From an uncultured Thermoanaerobaculum sp. (GTDB lineage: Bacteria > Acidobacteriota > Thermoanaerobaculia > Thermoanaerobaculales > Thermoanaerobaculaceae), in the NCBI GenBank assembly GCA_937934115.1, contig CALHAH010000009.1, forward strand, positions 1 to 64,000: a stretch of DNA of 64,000 nt, in the 5' to 3' direction. Within the stretch, counting starts at the first letter, position 1. Every line of letters starts with the position of its first letter. Below are positions 16,701 through 23,641 of the stretch, piece after piece. The position numbers and the translations under genes were made by a program. The notes under the pieces are model-generated. The model saw nothing but the letters and a program-made list of their open reading frames with translations. It was not told where the DNA came from and did no database searches.

Positions 16701-17656
16701 TAAGCCACAACCTCCAGCTCACCCCCCGGGGCAATAAACGGCACCTGCCCACCCGTGCCGGGTACCAAAAGCGGCCCGCCGGTGAGGGCGGCGGGGAGCC
16801 AGCGGGGAAAAACCAAGAGGCTGGGGTAGGGTTGCGCCGTAACCAGCGGCAGATTGCCTACGGGGCGGAGAACGATCTTGGCGGCAGCATCATTTACCCG
16901 GGCCGAGCCTCCCTGAGAACCGGTCCAAGCCACCACTCGGCCTTGCCACCACTCGGGAAGGGCAAGCGTGGCCTTCCCGTCCGGCCCTGTCACTGCAGCC
17001 GTTCCCACTGGCGTACCTTCCGCTGCCACCCGCACGTCGGCTTGTGGTTTCCCTTGGGTGTCGTGGACCGCAACCGTGACCGTGCGACAACGGAGGTCCA
17101 CGTTGCCTCCCTTGGCTTCTGTCACGCTGGTAAAGGCAAAGCAGCCGGATTCTGCCAGTAGCGTCAAGCGCGGGGTCGCACCTGGTGGCACGGCCAGGTT
17201 GATGGTTTTCCCCATTTCCGCCCAGGTGGTAGCCACGGCCCAGCGCCAGCGCCCCACGCGTTCGCTTGCCTCCCGGTCCATCACCAGCACGTTGCCCTTG
17301 CCGCCGGCGCCGGTGACCCGCAAGCTGCCAGTGACGGCTTTAGGTAGCCACAGCGGCGGCAGTGCGGCTTGCGCGGGAAGCCAAACCTCCACAACCCCTG
17401 CTCCATGCCCGAGAGCCGACACCTCTACCCGCACCGGAAAGGAATCCACCTCCACCGTGAACGCGGTAGCCGGTGCCACCTCAAAGGTGCGCAAGGGCTT
17501 GCCCAGTTGTTGCGGGGAGACCACGCTCCTTGCCCCCAGCGGGAACACTTGCACTGTGGCCCTTTGGCAGTGGGCTTCGCAGTACACGGTGCCGGAAAGC
17601 TTTTGGGGAGCCGAGGCGTTTGATAGAGTCAACAGCAACGCTAGGGCAGGGGTCAT
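13748..17656 (-). CDS. Large secreted carboxypeptidase-regulatory-like repeat protein
   Basis: A 1302-residue secreted protein built almost wholly of beta-sandwich modules of the CarboxypepD_reg/SpaA-like type. A short signal (MTPALALLLTLSNASA) leads the protein. At least ten modules recur with variants of GxVxDxxGxPVxGAxV, e.g. ITGRVVDARGQGVPNVTVLA, LKGRVVDKETGEPVANAEVW and LRGRVWEADGRPAVGVTVTA, each followed by a 'TDxxGxFxLxxLPxGxYxL' strand. No enzyme motif or cell-wall anchor is visible. Such proteins are common and expanded in Acidobacteriota and probably mediate surface binding; the ligand is unknown. The start has a GGGAGGTG ribosome-binding site, and a TTGGCT-17-TAAAAT promoter lies just upstream. 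Confidence 0.88.
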   Translation of the reverse strand: MTPALALLLTLSNASAPQKLSGTVYCEAHCQRATVQVFPLGARSVVSPQQLGKPLRTFEVAPATAFTVEVDSFPVRVEVSALGHGAGVVEVWLPAQAALPPLWLPKAVTGSLRVTGAGGKGNVLVMDREASERVGRWRWAVATTWAEMGKTINLAVPPGATPRLTLLAESGCFAFTSVTEAKGGNVDLRCRTVTVAVHDTQGKPQADVRVAAEGTPVGTAAVTGPDGKATLALPEWWQGRVVAWTGSQGGSARVNDAAAKIVLRPVGNLPLVTAQPYPSLLVFPRWLPAALTGGPLLVPGTGGQVPFIAPGGELEVVAYGYDPVVLSADFSNQTLGVRLSPQAWIEGKVLDQRGSPAPGVPVWSEESRVASFFSRRVRTSSRLLPEPVWVSGEDGRFGPFPVTAGELRLFATHPALGRADSGKLSPKSKETLPVTLTLAPGTSLSLRVVDARATPIPGAEVEVREGQEDGPRVMFRVGRSFEPPLARTETDREGRAVLANLPVGLLELLVQKAGFVTHTQKVTLPQEGKHLGDVTLQAGITITGRVVDARGQGVPNVTVLAGANADVPFEYDTRSEADGQFQLRDVPNEGVLYVQARSRESSAPPMKVTLPPSGPVELVVKAGRTLKGRVVDKETGEPVANAEVWGGHLLTRSVGGFTMQSAVPITPTTSDQDGFFEVPLAQSGDVRLDVRAPGYAPAQRTVPLKEDEPLRLMLVQLERGFTLRGRVWEADGRPAVGVTVTAREAGERNVGAMMAVLQRPLGTITDGQGQFLLSGLKPGKFTVEAQSPEGGQDRVTLDISSDAEAELHLGSPGSLEVRVVGPQGEPLAGAKVEASTIGANLFHRLTDAAGLARFQEVPPGTYYVTASLERFAADGERINVGPQGTTSVTLKLSRGGEIVGVVRGLSLQELARCQAWAGTSRTQVAADGSFQLKGVPTGKQELMVSVFPLGKTRRVTVDVQEGSPAQVEVDFSQGITIAGSVRRGAQPLVGYLVAGSGSSPMDRAADTTDEGGRFALSGLAPGKWTLSVSDPNGQVLLTRELEAQRDTQVSLQLPEGTLSGWVRNRANREPVSEAQVTLEIPGQTGFMRRTSGDEAGGFAFHELPTGQVFRVRASAPGYSPAEAQVTVNETPQEVELLLEPQQTLELFVRDADGSIPGEVFANVQGPSGEPQPVFVTLDREGRGIVTQLPPGQYVGWIQGQGAAVVRFLVPSKVHIQLQPRGFLLVEPGATPAQVQVVTADGLPVPWGFRGMGTSGGWRQLDATWRLSLPAGNYRLLVRKGEHVESKVFSLAPGQETVVDLAP

Positions 17657-17682
17657 CCTTCACCTCCCATGAACTGCGCAGA

Positions 17683-17711
17683 ATTTTAAGAGTCCACCTC
17701 CTTGCAGCCAA
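17683..17711 (-). promoter_or_regulatory. Promoter of the 1302-residue repeat protein
   Basis: On the minus strand TTGGCT (17711-17706), a 17-bp spacer and TAAAAT (17688-17683). Its -35 shares two bases with the -35 of the divergent signalling operon, so the two promoters probably exclude one another. Confidence 0.55.
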
Positions 17712-17730
17712 GGGGTAAGGCTTCTATGCT
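17702..17730 (+). promoter_or_regulatory. Promoter of the receiver/GAF/DUF4388 operon
   Basis: TTGCAG (17702-17707), a 17-bp spacer and TATGCT (17725-17730). It is divergent from, and overlaps, the promoter of the large repeat protein. Confidence 0.55.
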
Positions 17731-17766
17731 GTAGGTGGGCGAGGGCAGCGCCGGTAGGGGGTGTCG

Positions 17767-18135
17767 GTGCAACCAAAGAAGGTCCTGGCGGTGGACGACT
17801 CCAAGCTGATGCTGCGCATGTACGAGGTCATGCTGCGTGGCACGCCGCTTCTTTTGGCGGAAAACGGGCAACAGGCCTTGGAGCTTCTGCGGCAGCATCC
17901 CGACGTGGACCTGGTGCTCTTGGACATCCACATGCCGGTGATGAACGGCTTGGAGTTTCTGGCAGCTTTGGGAGGGCAAGGTCGGCTTCCGGGTCTGCCG
18001 GTGATTGTGATTTCCACCGATGGCGAGGAGAAGCAAATCCAGCGGGGTTTGGACGCTGGCGCCGTCGCCTACCTCACGAAGCCCTTTGACGCCGAAAAGC
18101 TGCGCAAAGCCATAGCTGCCTTGGAGGTCCCATGA
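17767..18135 (+). CDS. Single-domain response regulator (CheY-like receiver)
   Basis: A 122-residue stand-alone receiver domain with every phospho-acceptor residue: Asp10-Asp11, phosphorylation site Asp53 in VLLDIHMPVMNG, Thr84 in VISTDGE and Lys105 in YLTKPFDAEKL. It has no output domain, so it should signal through protein contacts, most simply with the two co-encoded proteins. The GTG at 17767 is preferred because AGGGGG lies 5 nt upstream; a GTG at 17761 is in frame but overlaps that site. It overlaps the next gene by ATGA. No histidine kinase is encoded nearby. Confidence 0.9.
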   Translation: MQPKKVLAVDDSKLMLRMYEVMLRGTPLLLAENGQQALELLRQHPDVDLVLLDIHMPVMNGLEFLAALGGQGRLPGLPVIVISTDGEEKQIQRGLDAGAVAYLTKPFDAEKLRKAIAALEVP

Positions 18136-18890
18136 GGGAAGCTCCTTCGGGAGGGTTAACACTGCCCGAGGGCTCGGGCAAAGAGCTGGTTGTCGAGCTG
18201 AAAAGCACCCTGGAAAAGGCTCGCGAGCTGGTAAGGGAACTGGAGCAAAAACTGCAGATGGCGAATGTCGCGACCTCCGGGGAACAGGAAGGCGAACTCG
18301 CCCAGCGGCTGGCGCGTACCGAGGCAGACGTAAAGGAGCTGGCAGCACAATTGGCCGCCTCTGAACGGCAAATTTCCCGCCTTATGAACCTGTACGTGGC
18401 CACCTACCAACTGCATGCCACCCTAACCCCAGGAGAGGTGCTGCAAACCGTTGCCGAGATAGCGGTAAACCTCCTGGGGGCCGAGGCGTTTGCGGTGCTC
18501 TTGCGCCGGGATGGGGGTCAGGGTTTTGAGGTGGCCCTGGCCCAGGGGTTCGGAAGCGGAGAGTACCCGCTGTTTGCCGGCGAAGAGTACGTAGGGGGCG
18601 AAAAGGCGGTAGACGCCACGTTGGCCGACGGTACGTTACGCCTGGCACCTATCCCCAACTCCAACGTGGTGGCGGTGGTGCCTTTGAAGGTGCAGGGCGA
18701 GATCGTGGGCGCGTTGGTCGTACTTAAGCTCTTGCCCCACAAACCTTCCCTTCGTCCGGAGGATCGGGAGCTTTTGGATTTGCTTTCCGCTCACGCCGCT
18801 TCGGCGCTTTTCGCCGCCCGTATCTTTGCCACCAAGGACCGACGCTTGCGCACTCTGGAGAGCCTCATCAAGTTGGCACGGGGCGAGTAA
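18132..18890 (+). CDS. Coiled-coil and GAF-domain protein
   Basis: A 252-residue cytoplasmic protein. Residues about 18-90 are heptad-rich coiled coil (LVVELKSTLEKARELVRELE onward). Residues about 95-235 form a GAF domain (LTPGEVLQTVAEIAVNLLGA, FAVLLRRDGG, VVAVVPLKVQGEIVGALVVL, LDLLSAHAASALFAA). No kinase, cyclase or HD-GYP output follows, so it is probably a sensory or scaffold subunit. It is translationally coupled to the receiver (ATGA overlap) and followed 7 bp later by the DUF4388 protein. Confidence 0.8.
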   Translation: MREAPSGGLTLPEGSGKELVVELKSTLEKARELVRELEQKLQMANVATSGEQEGELAQRLARTEADVKELAAQLAASERQISRLMNLYVATYQLHATLTPGEVLQTVAEIAVNLLGAEAFAVLLRRDGGQGFEVALAQGFGSGEYPLFAGEEYVGGEKAVDATLADGTLRLAPIPNSNVVAVVPLKVQGEIVGALVVLKLLPHKPSLRPEDRELLDLLSAHAASALFAARIFATKDRRLRTLESLIKLARGE

Positions 18891-18897
18891 GCGCACT

Positions 18898-20439
18898 ATG
18901 GGCGAACGGCCTGCCTCCCAGGGGATTTCCGGCAGCCTGCAAGATGTGGCGGTGGCCGATGTTCTGCAGTTCATCCACCTGGGAAAGCGCACCGGGGTGT
19001 TGGCCCTGGAGCGTGGGGAAGAACGGGCCAGCATAGGGTTCTTCAAGGGAAAGATCGTGTTTGCGCAAGCCACCGGTGCTCCCCGCCTGGGGGACCTCCT
19101 CATTCGACAGGGCTTTGTAGACCGCCAGAGGCTGGAGACGGCGCTGGCTGCACAAAGACAGAGCTCTAGCCGCAAGTCCCTGGGGCAACTTCTCCTGAAT
19201 GCGGGGCTTATCAACGCGAACCAGCTGAAAGCGGTGGTGGAGGAGCAAATCCGGAGAGCGGTGGCGACAGTCTTGGGTTGGGAAACCGGGGAGTTCGAGT
19301 TTTTGCCTGACGACCTCACGCCAGCCGACGAAGTGACGCTTTACCCCGTCGATGTCATTCCCGAAGTGGAGGTGGACACCGCCAAGCTCCTCCAGCAGGC
19401 CAGTGAGATTTTCCAGCAGAAAAACCAGCAGGAGGCCGTGTCCCGGGTTACTGCAAAGGCCCCGGAGATACTTAGCTCCGAGGACCTTACGCGGGTCTTG
19501 GAGCAGCTGGACGCCCAAACCGCCGAACATCGGCCGTTGGTTCACGTTCTCACCCCTGACGACGCGTTTCTTGCTCGCCTCACCTCAGCCTTGCGCGAGG
19601 AAGCACGAGCGGTACGGCGGGTAAACTTAGAAGAAGCCGGCGATGGCCAGGGGCCAACGGTGGTGGTGGCGGACGCTCGGCAAGGGATTTTGGTGGCTTC
19701 TGAAGCGGCCAAGCTCCGGCGCCTACGTCCCAATGTGCGTTTGGTCGTGGTAACTGCGCCGGGTCAGCCGGTGGCACCGTACCTGCGAGCGGGAGCAGCG
19801 CTGGTGGTACCAGCGGACTTGGACGCCGTGGTGGCGGCGGTGACCGCGGCTGCAAGCAGCAAGGAGGAACCGCCAGATTACCGGGAGGCGGCAGCGGAGC
19901 TGACGCTTCACCGGTGGCGGCAAGCGTTTGGCGATTTGCGCACGGGTTTTGTGGCTACCACGTTGGCTCTCAACCTCTTAAGCATTCTGTCGGAAACCGT
20001 GGCACGGGCAATTTTGCTTTTGGCCAAGGAGCGGGAGCTTTCGGTGCTGGGGGCCTTTGGCCGTGACGCTCAGGGTCAACTCCTGGCGCAGTCCACCCGC
20101 GGTTTGCGGCTGGCGTGGGGGGGCGAGCATTTGCTGCGCCAAGCCGTGGATAGCGGCGAGGTGGTACGTGGACCTCACGCTCTCTTGCCCGAACCCCTTC
20201 GCCAGCTCTTGGGCCCCGCTGCCCGTGACGAAGTGGTTGTTTTCCCGGTGCGCGGGGTGCAGCGGGTCATTGCGCTGGTTGTTGCTGACAACGGTGAGCG
20301 GGATGCGCCCATAGCCCATGGGGAAATCGTGGAGTTAGCTGCCGAACAAGCGGGGATGGCCTTTGAAAATGAGCTCTTGCGCCGTAAGCTTTTGGAAAAG
20401 ACAGGGTCAAACCAAAGCGCGATTAAGAAGCGTTCCTAA
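18898..20439 (+). CDS. DUF4388 (PATAN) signalling protein with receiver-like and GAF-like regions
   Basis: A 513-residue cytoplasmic protein. The N-terminus is a DUF4388/PATAN domain (ISGSLQDVAVADVLQFIHLG, KRTGVLALERGEERASIGFF, GKIVFAQAT), linked to helical GLLRQ-like segments (LGDLLIRQGFVDRQRLETAL; LGQLLLNAGLINANQLKAVV). Residues about 215-330 look like a degenerate receiver: VVVADARQG and LRRLRPNVRLVVVTA are present, but the acidic pocket is incomplete. A GAF-like C-terminus follows (VVVFPVRGVQRVIALVVADN, then GEIVELAAEQAGMAFENELL). PATAN proteins act in signalling and motility scaffolds, mostly from work on cyanobacteria and myxobacteria; the partner here is unknown. It is last in the operon and overlaps convergent pgpA by 33 bp. 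Confidence 0.8.
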   Translation: MGERPASQGISGSLQDVAVADVLQFIHLGKRTGVLALERGEERASIGFFKGKIVFAQATGAPRLGDLLIRQGFVDRQRLETALAAQRQSSSRKSLGQLLLNAGLINANQLKAVVEEQIRRAVATVLGWETGEFEFLPDDLTPADEVTLYPVDVIPEVEVDTAKLLQQASEIFQQKNQQEAVSRVTAKAPEILSSEDLTRVLEQLDAQTAEHRPLVHVLTPDDAFLARLTSALREEARAVRRVNLEEAGDGQGPTVVVADARQGILVASEAAKLRRLRPNVRLVVVTAPGQPVAPYLRAGAALVVPADLDAVVAAVTAAASSKEEPPDYREAAAELTLHRWRQAFGDLRTGFVATTLALNLLSILSETVARAILLLAKERELSVLGAFGRDAQGQLLAQSTRGLRLAWGGEHLLRQAVDSGEVVRGPHALLPEPLRQLLGPAARDEVVVFPVRGVQRVIALVVADNGERDAPIAHGEIVELAAEQAGMAFENELLRRKLLEKTGSNQSAIKKRS

Positions 20440-20868
20440 AAGCCCCGCCAGCACGCCGGCCACGAGGTCGTCAGCCACAATCCCCAAACCGCCGGGCAGA
20501 AGCTCGGCTTGCCGCACCGGCGGCGGTTTGAGCACATCAAAAAGTCGAAAAAGCGCGAACCCCGCCAACACCCACCCGCTTGTAGGGGGCACACCGGTCC
20601 ACATCATGATTTGCAAGGCCCACCACTGCCCCACCACCTCGTCCAACACCACGGGGCTGGGATCCGCCTCCCCCCGGCGTGCCGCCTCCCGGCCGCACGC
20701 CCATGGGGCCACGAGGGTGAGGCCGATGCCGATGCCGATCCTTGCCCCAGGGCCGGGGAAGGCTAGGAACAAGCCCAAACCCAGAAGGGAGCCCACGGTG
20801 GTTCCGGGGGCGGGGAGGTGCTCCCCCAAAAGCCCCACCGTGGCCAAGAACCGGGTGAGCCACGCCAC
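20407..20868 (-). CDS. pgpA: Phosphatidylglycerophosphatase A
   Basis: Dephosphorylates phosphatidylglycerol phosphate at the inner membrane in phospholipid synthesis. The 153-residue protein has the PgpA signatures LPAPGTTVGSLLG near the start, DPSPVVLDEVVGQWWAL, FRLFDVLKPPPVR and LPGGLGIVADDLVAG, plus four hydrophobic segments. The GTG at 20868 lies 4 bp after mpl, so the two form an operon. Its 3' end overlaps that of the convergent DUF4388 gene by 33 bp. Confidence 0.92.
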   Translation of the reverse strand: MAWLTRFLATVGLLGEHLPAPGTTVGSLLGLGLFLAFPGPGARIGIGIGLTLVAPWACGREAARRGEADPSPVVLDEVVGQWWALQIMMWTGVPPTSGWVLAGFALFRLFDVLKPPPVRQAELLPGGLGIVADDLVAGVLAGLLGTLLNRALV

Positions 20869-20872
20869 CAGC

Positions 20873-22267
20873 TTACGCTCCGAAAGCGGCTAGAAGCCGG
20901 CGGGGGAGACCAGCAAAATCCCCCGAGGACATGGCAAGGAAAAGATCCCCTGGCTGTAAAAGCGAGAGGAGAACAGTAAAAGGGTCGTTGCCGTCCTCCA
21001 CCACAAACGTCTCTACTCCCTTGCCCCGGAGGCTTCTTGCCAACGCGTGACGGTCCAAAAGCTCGTCGGCTTGCAGCCGGTGCCGGTGAAAAACCGGCGC
21101 CAGGACCACCACGTCAGCCAAGGCAAAGGCGTCCTCGTAAAGGGGGAAAAAATCGGCACGGCCGGCGGTCAGGGAACGGGGCTCAAACGCCACCACCAGC
21201 CGGCGGCCGGGGAAACGCTGTCGCGCCCCTTCCAGGGTAAGGCGAACAGCCGTAGGATGGTGGGCGAAGTCGTCCACAACCGTGATGCCCTTCGCTTCCC
21301 CTAGCACCTCTAAACGCCGGCGCACCCCGGGGAAGCTGCGCACGGCTTCTTGCAAAGTCTCCGGGGCGACCCCCGCAAGGAGACTTACGGCCGCCACGGC
21401 CAGCAGGTTGGATACGTTATGGCGACCTGCTAAAGGCGTTTCCAGCTCCCAACGACTCCCGTTGAGGTCCACTTCGGCCACCAGGTTCCCAGCGCGATGG
21501 GAAAAACGCCGGCAGCGAACCTGGGCCTTTTTGCTTTGCCCGTACCAAAGGACGCGAGGGGCGGTGGTTGCCACCTCGCTTGCCCCAGGATCGTCGGCGT
21601 TGGCCACCGCCCACCCATCACCGGGAAGGCGCGCCACTCCTGCGCGGAAGGCGGCCAGAATGGCATCCAAGGACGGGTAAAGGTCGGCGTGGTCAAACTC
21701 CACGTTGTTGACGACAAAAATGTGCGGAAAGTAGTGCAGGAACTTGGGTCCTTTGTCAAAAAACGCCGTGTTGTACTCGTCTCCCTCCACCACGGTCCAC
21801 GGCCACTGCCCAAGGCGCCACGGCTTGCCTCCCCGTGGCACGCCCCCAATGAAGGCCGTAGGGTCAAGACCGGCGTGCGTGAACACGTGGGCCAGGAGGG
21901 CAGTGGTGGTGGTTTTGCCGTGGGTTCCTGCCACCACTACGGTTTTTCTTCCTTGGCAGAAGAGCTCACCCAACAACGCCGCTTGCGAGGTATACGGCAG
22001 CCCCCGCGCGAGCACTTCTTGCACCTCGGCATTGGTACTAGGGACGGCGTTGCCAATCACCACGGTTTTTTCCACCACCGGCATTTGTGGCGGATCGAAA
22101 CCTAGGCGCACTGGAATTTGCAGCTCCGCCAAAAGCTCCGCTGCTGGCGGGTAGAGGGCAGCATCCACCCCGCACACGCGATACCCGCTTTCCGCAAGCA
22201 GCCCAGCCAAGGCAGTGGTGGCCATCCCACCAATGGGCAACAGGTAATAATGGCACGAATCTCGCAT
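20873..22267 (-). CDS. mpl: UDP-MurNAc:L-Ala-D-Glu-mesoDAP ligase (murein peptide recycling)
   Basis: A Mur-ligase family enzyme that reattaches the recycled tripeptide to UDP-MurNAc. The 464-residue protein has a MurC-like Rossmann start, the P-loop GTHGKTTTT (114-122), WTVVEGDEYNTAFFDKGPKF, and FVVNNVEFDHADLYPSLDAI. The GDEYxTAFFDKxxKFxHY block, and FEPRSLTAGRADFFPLYEDA later on, are characteristic of Mpl and not of MurC. The ATG at 22267 begins MRDSCHYYLLPIGGMA, a somewhat divergent version of the usual IHILGIGGxxM. Recycling implies a diderm wall containing meso-diaminopimelate. Confidence 0.9.
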   Translation of the reverse strand: MRDSCHYYLLPIGGMATTALAGLLAESGYRVCGVDAALYPPAAELLAELQIPVRLGFDPPQMPVVEKTVVIGNAVPSTNAEVQEVLARGLPYTSQAALLGELFCQGRKTVVVAGTHGKTTTTALLAHVFTHAGLDPTAFIGGVPRGGKPWRLGQWPWTVVEGDEYNTAFFDKGPKFLHYFPHIFVVNNVEFDHADLYPSLDAILAAFRAGVARLPGDGWAVANADDPGASEVATTAPRVLWYGQSKKAQVRCRRFSHRAGNLVAEVDLNGSRWELETPLAGRHNVSNLLAVAAVSLLAGVAPETLQEAVRSFPGVRRRLEVLGEAKGITVVDDFAHHPTAVRLTLEGARQRFPGRRLVVAFEPRSLTAGRADFFPLYEDAFALADVVVLAPVFHRHRLQADELLDRHALARSLRGKGVETFVVEDGNDPFTVLLSLLQPGDLFLAMSSGDFAGLPRRLLAAFGA

Positions 22268-22349
22268 AGAACTTGCCCGCACCGGCGGGCTGAAGTACTC
22301 TAGCATCCGCTGGCCAAGAAAGGGCAGTGCATGCCCGAGGAGGATGGAC

Positions 22350-23390
22350 ATGAAAAAAATCTTAGGAGGCTTGGTAACGTTGGCTTGCGTGCTACCAGTT
22401 TGGGCGCAGGCCCCTACCCCTTCGGGGTCTGAGGCCAAACAGGCTTCGGAAGCCAATCCCGTGGCGGATTTCCCGGAAAAAATCAAGGACTTTGGGGTGG
22501 TGGTGAAGGGTGAGAAAATTCGCGCCGTGTTTGAGGTGCGCAACACCGGCACCGCACCCTTGGAAATCACCCAGGTGCGACCCACCTGCGGATGTACGGT
22601 GGCCGATTTTGACCGTACCGTGCCTGCGGGAGGCAAAGGCAAAATCGTGGCGGAGGTGGACACCGCCGACTTCACAGGCCCCATCTCCAAGGCGGTGCTG
22701 GTGTACACCAACGCTCCTGCCACGCCTAGCACCACGCTGGTAGTAAAAGCGGACGTCCAGGCGTTCATTGACGTCGTGCCACGGAGCTTTGTGCGGTTCA
22801 ACGTCCTGCAAGGCGAAGCCAGTGAGGAAAAAGTGGTGTTGGTGCCTTCCCAGCCCGGGGATTTTAAAGTCCTGGGCGTGGAAACCGGCACGGCTCCTGT
22901 GACCGCCTCCTTCCGCAAGCTGGAGGGCGGCGAGCTCATTCAGGGTCGTAACCAGCCCCAGTGGGAGGTGAGCTTCAAAATCCCCGCCAACGCTCCGGAA
23001 GGGCCCTTTAACCAAAAGGTCACGGTAAAAACCAGCGCTGAAAAGGCGCCGAACGTCACGGTAACCCTTACCGGGGTGGTGCGGCCCATCATCCAGGTGG
23101 TGCCGCCCACCGTGGATTTGGGAACGGTGCCCAACGACGCGCCGGTAGGGCGCACGGTTATTTTGGTCAACAACCGGCAAAACCACGATTTGCAAGTGGC
23201 CAATGCTAAGGTTTCCAGCGAGCTGTTTAGCGTAGAGGTGACACCCATGCAGCCGGGTCAGAGGTACCAGGTGGCCGTTACCTTGAAAGCTGGTGCCCCC
23301 AAGGGGACGCATAAGACCACCTTGGTGGTGGAAACCAACGACCCTGCCAAGCCGCGTTTGGAAGTGCCTGTGAGCGTAACTGTGCAGTAA
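22350..23390 (+). CDS. Secreted DUF1573-domain protein
   Basis: A 346-residue exported protein. A signal peptide (MKKILGGLVTLACVLPVWAQ) is followed by a DUF1573 domain: HYDIN/ASPM-like immunoglobulin strands FGVVVKGEKIRAVFEVRNTG and the hallmark RPTCGCTVADFD (Cys80, Cys82). Two further Ig-like modules follow (PTVDLGTVPNDAPVGRTVIL; KGTHKTTLVVETNDPAKPRL). DUF1573 proteins are common in Bacteroidota and Acidobacteriota but have no settled function. ATG 22350 has GAGGAGG 6 nt upstream; the ATG at 22344 is also in frame but directly abuts that site. A strong intrinsic terminator follows. Confidence 0.85.
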   Translation: MKKILGGLVTLACVLPVWAQAPTPSGSEAKQASEANPVADFPEKIKDFGVVVKGEKIRAVFEVRNTGTAPLEITQVRPTCGCTVADFDRTVPAGGKGKIVAEVDTADFTGPISKAVLVYTNAPATPSTTLVVKADVQAFIDVVPRSFVRFNVLQGEASEEKVVLVPSQPGDFKVLGVETGTAPVTASFRKLEGGELIQGRNQPQWEVSFKIPANAPEGPFNQKVTVKTSAEKAPNVTVTLTGVVRPIIQVVPPTVDLGTVPNDAPVGRTVILVNNRQNHDLQVANAKVSSELFSVEVTPMQPGQRYQVAVTLKAGAPKGTHKTTLVVETNDPAKPRLEVPVSVTVQ

Positions 23391-23411
23391 CCAAGGGCTT
23401 TGCGCTTTAAG

Positions 23412-23442
23412 AAGGCGCGCCTTTGCGGCGCGCTTTTCTTTT
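23412..23442 (+). terminator. Intrinsic terminator after the DUF1573 gene
   Basis: GCGCGCC, a TTTGC loop, GGCGCGC, then TTTTCTTTT: a 7-bp all-GC stem with a U tract. It ends the DUF1573 transcript ahead of the cobalamin riboswitch. Confidence 0.85.
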
Positions 23443-23450
23443 GCTAGCAT
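23423..23450 (+). promoter_or_regulatory. Probable promoter of the cobalamin riboswitch/btuB transcript
   Basis: TTGCGG (23423-23428), a 16-bp spacer and TAGCAT (23445-23450). The -35 lies inside the loop and 3' arm of the preceding terminator, so the two elements overlap. The predicted start at about 23457 is just ahead of the riboswitch P1 stem. Confidence 0.5.
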
Positions 23451-23462
23451 GGCGTCGCAACC

Positions 23463-23618
23463 GGGGTGGTTCGAGGGAAGCCGGTGCAAATCCGGCGCGG
23501 CCCCCGCCACTGTAACCGGGGACGGAAGCTCAAACAGCCACTGGGGCGTGCGGTGGAAGCTGGCGCCCTGGGAAGGCGAGCTTACCGGCTGATCCGGAGC
23601 CAGGAGACCTGCCACCCC
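23463..23618 (+). ncRNA. Cobalamin riboswitch
   Basis: A cis-acting adenosylcobalamin sensor controlling btuB. P1 closes with GGGGTGG (23463-23469) and CCACCCC (23612-23618). The conserved core reads GCCGGTGCAAATCCGGC, then GCCACTGTAACC (23506-23517), and the 3' B12 box region reads GAGCCAGGAGACCTGCC. Only 23 nt separate P1 from the btuB start, and GGGAGGTG serves as ribosome-binding site there. Control is therefore probably at translation initiation: the 3' strand of P1 (CACC) can also pair with GGTG of the binding site. That mechanism is inferred. Confidence 0.95.
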
Positions 23619-23641
23619 AAAAAACGCACGGGAGGTGCAGG

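Noticed and set aside
22344-22349. Start of the DUF1573 protein at the first ATG
   Set aside because: The ribosome-binding site GAGGAGG directly abuts this ATG; the second ATG at 22350 has normal spacing.
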